Shown here: positions 5,178 to 6,193 of the stretch, piece by piece
How positions within the stretch are numbered: position 1 is the stretch's first letter
Layout: each line of letters begins with the position of its first letter
DNA from: Chloroflexi bacterium UBA6077
Lineage (GTDB): Bacteria > Chloroflexota > UBA6077
Reading direction: 5' to 3'
Assembly (NCBI GenBank): GCA_002436065.1
Contig: DIXP01000006.1
Coordinates: 1 to 6,193 of the forward strand
DNA: 6,193 nucleotides
Made by a program: the position numbers and the translations under genes
Notes under the pieces: generated by a model
Databases searched by the model: none
Told to the model about the DNA's origin: nothing
The model's input: only the letters and a program-made list of their open reading frames with translations

Positions 5178-5891
5178 CTATGCCTTCCTCCACGTAACGG
5201 CGTAGAGGTAGCCCCCTGCCAGGTAGTGAAGCTGGGGATGCGGGTCGGGAACCAACTCCGTCGGGGGCCTGAGCCGCGGCACAAGCCGGAGGATCGCCAT
5301 AGACAGCAGCGATCGGAGGCCGCCAACGGGGGCCACCGTCTCATCCGAGACGACAATCCTGGCGCCGGGCCCCGCCACTCGGTCCATCTCCTCCAGGGCT
5401 CGGCGGGGGTCGGTCATGAAGTTGATAGCACCCAAGTGGAGCACCGCGTCGAAAGAGTTCTCCTGGTAGGGGAGATCTTCCGCCAGGCCCTGCCGAAGCT
5501 CCACAGCGCAAGGGATTGACGGGAGCTTTTTGCGGACCTGGGCCAGCATCCCCTCGCTGATGTCCACGCCGGAGATGCGACCCGACGGACCGATCTTTTC
5601 GCACATCAAGGGCAGGTTCGCCCCCGTCCCCACGCTGACCTCCAGCACCTGGTCGCCGGGCTCCAGATCCAGCATGTCCACCAGCTCGCGGCGCAGTGGT
5701 CGCATCAGCCCCCCTTCGCCTGCCCAGCGGTCATAGATCGGGGCTATCAAGTCATAGAAAGCCGTGAACAGGCGATTGGGATCTCGCCACCAGCCAGCCC
5801 TCCTGCCTAACACCACAAGGAGCAGACCCGCTGCTATGGTACCAATCAGTAGCGAACGACCACATCCAGGTTTTCCACTGTCACCTCTCAT
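5178..5891 (-). CDS. Membrane-anchored class I SAM-dependent methyltransferase
   Basis: A 237-residue protein: a basic N-terminus, one hydrophobic helix (residues 13-29) and a class I methyltransferase domain. Visible motifs are FYDLIAPIYDRW (45-56), as in UbiE/MenG-like enzymes, motif I VLEVSVGTGANLP (82-94) that binds S-adenosylmethionine, GVDISEGML (108-116) with the acidic residue for the ribose, GLAEDLPYQENSFDAV (135-150) and LHLGAINFM (151-159). The substrate cannot be read from the sequence; quinone-like, lipid or metalloid substrates are all possible. The anchor suggests work at the membrane surface. ATG 5891 was chosen for its GGAGGG site six bases upstream. An ATG at 5921 in the same frame adds ten residues and would begin one base after the previous stop, so it remains a real alternative. 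The gene follows the unknown protein closely and precedes copA by 109 bases. Confidence 0.85.
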   Translation of the reverse strand: MRGDSGKPGCGRSLLIGTIAAGLLLVVLGRRAGWWRDPNRLFTAFYDLIAPIYDRWAGEGGLMRPLRRELVDMLDLEPGDQVLEVSVGTGANLPLMCEKIGPSGRISGVDISEGMLAQVRKKLPSIPCAVELRQGLAEDLPYQENSFDAVLHLGAINFMTDPRRALEEMDRVAGPGARIVVSDETVAPVGGLRSLLSMAILRLVPRLRPPTELVPDPHPQLHYLAGGYLYAVTWRKA

Positions 5892-5922
5892 CCGCTTCCC
5901 TCCGCCACCTACAGCTGCCATC

Positions 5923-6193
5923 CTACCTGGACCTCACCTGCTCTGGCGTGGGCACCGGCTCGGCAGGCTCCTCGGCACCCTTGAAGCCCTCCTCCATGAA
6001 CTCCACCTCGGCTGCCCTCAGCACCTGTCCCATCGCAGCGTGCACCGCCGCCTCAGGCACCGTCTTTGGCAGGAAGCTCTTGACGATCCCCAGAGAGCGG
6101 TTGGTCTTCTCTATGGACTTCATGGCGTCTGTCTCTATCCCAGTCATTGCCCTGATGGCATCCACCGTCTCGGGAATGGTTATCGCCTCGTTG
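5923..6193 (-). CDS. C-terminal fragment of an unrecognised protein
   Basis: The frame is open from the window edge to TAG at 5925-5923 and gives 90 residues, starting NEAITIPETVDAI. A GTG at 6165 could be taken as a start, but the same frame continues upstream with protein-like sequence and no ribosome-binding site is seen, so the gene most likely begins outside the window. The fragment is mainly helical and mixed in charge (IRAMTGIETDAMKSIEK, then VHAAMGQVLRAAEVEFMEEGFKG), and ends in a Pro/Glu-rich tail. It has no membrane helix and no motif that I recognise. It lies 31 bases before the chosen methyltransferase start, and one base before the alternative start, so the two are probably co-transcribed. 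Confidence 0.6.
   Translation of the reverse strand, partial: NEAITIPETVDAIRAMTGIETDAMKSIEKTNRSLGIVKSFLPKTVPEAAVHAAMGQVLRAAEVEFMEEGFKGAEEPAEPVPTPEQVRSR

Noticed and set aside
1..6193. CRISPR array, tRNA, rRNA or insertion sequence
   Set aside because: No regular direct repeats with spacers, no tRNA cloverleaf, no rRNA-like stretch and no transposase motif were seen on either strand.

Overview
The window is GC-rich bacterial DNA (strong G/C preference at third codon positions, Shine-Dalgarno sites of the GGAGG type, TGA used as a normal stop in two genes). It holds two convergent gene sets centred on copper handling. The organism cannot be fixed from 6 kb. A SHOCT membrane protein, a Met-rich secreted protein, a cupredoxin and a YHS-HMA-HMA CopA would suit Chloroflexota or Actinobacteriota, but that is only an impression.

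Left half, plus strand: the last 40 codons of an unidentified CxxC protein (1-123), a DUF302 protein (161-559), a small two-helix membrane protein with a C-terminal SHOCT motif (700-1029), and a secreted Met/Gln-rich protein (1079-1999) built from two copies of a roughly 60-residue unit around a Pro/Gly/Met linker. Right half, minus strand, reading leftward: the C-terminus of an unrecognised protein (6193-5923), a membrane-anchored SAM-dependent methyltransferase (5891-5178), a Cu(I)-exporting P1B-type ATPase copA (5068-2389) and a membrane-anchored cupredoxin (2392-2012) whose start overlaps the copA stop. The two sets meet tail to tail with only 12 bases between stop codons.

The main discovery is in copA. 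The gene is interrupted by an in-frame TGA that falls exactly on the first Cys position of the CxxC metal-binding motif of the second HMA domain (GLF-TGA-ASC where GM-x-CxSC is expected). A stable hairpin with a G-containing apical loop starts right after it, with the loop 19 bases from the TGA, which is the geometry of a bacterial SECIS element. This is best read as a selenocysteine-containing copper ATPase (UxxC). Two single-base deletions further downstream also break the frame. Restoring one base at each gives a complete 893-residue CopA with every catalytic motif, so these look like sequencing errors or very recent mutations rather than old decay. They do lower certainty about the TGA.

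Upstream of copA lies a nested pair of perfect inverted repeats (12 bp inside 11 bp). The outer arm pairs with the copA ribosome-binding site. Proposed joint function (inference): CopA exports Cu(I); the cupredoxin and the Met-rich protein bind copper outside the membrane; DUF302 and SHOCT proteins often accompany such loci but have no fixed role.
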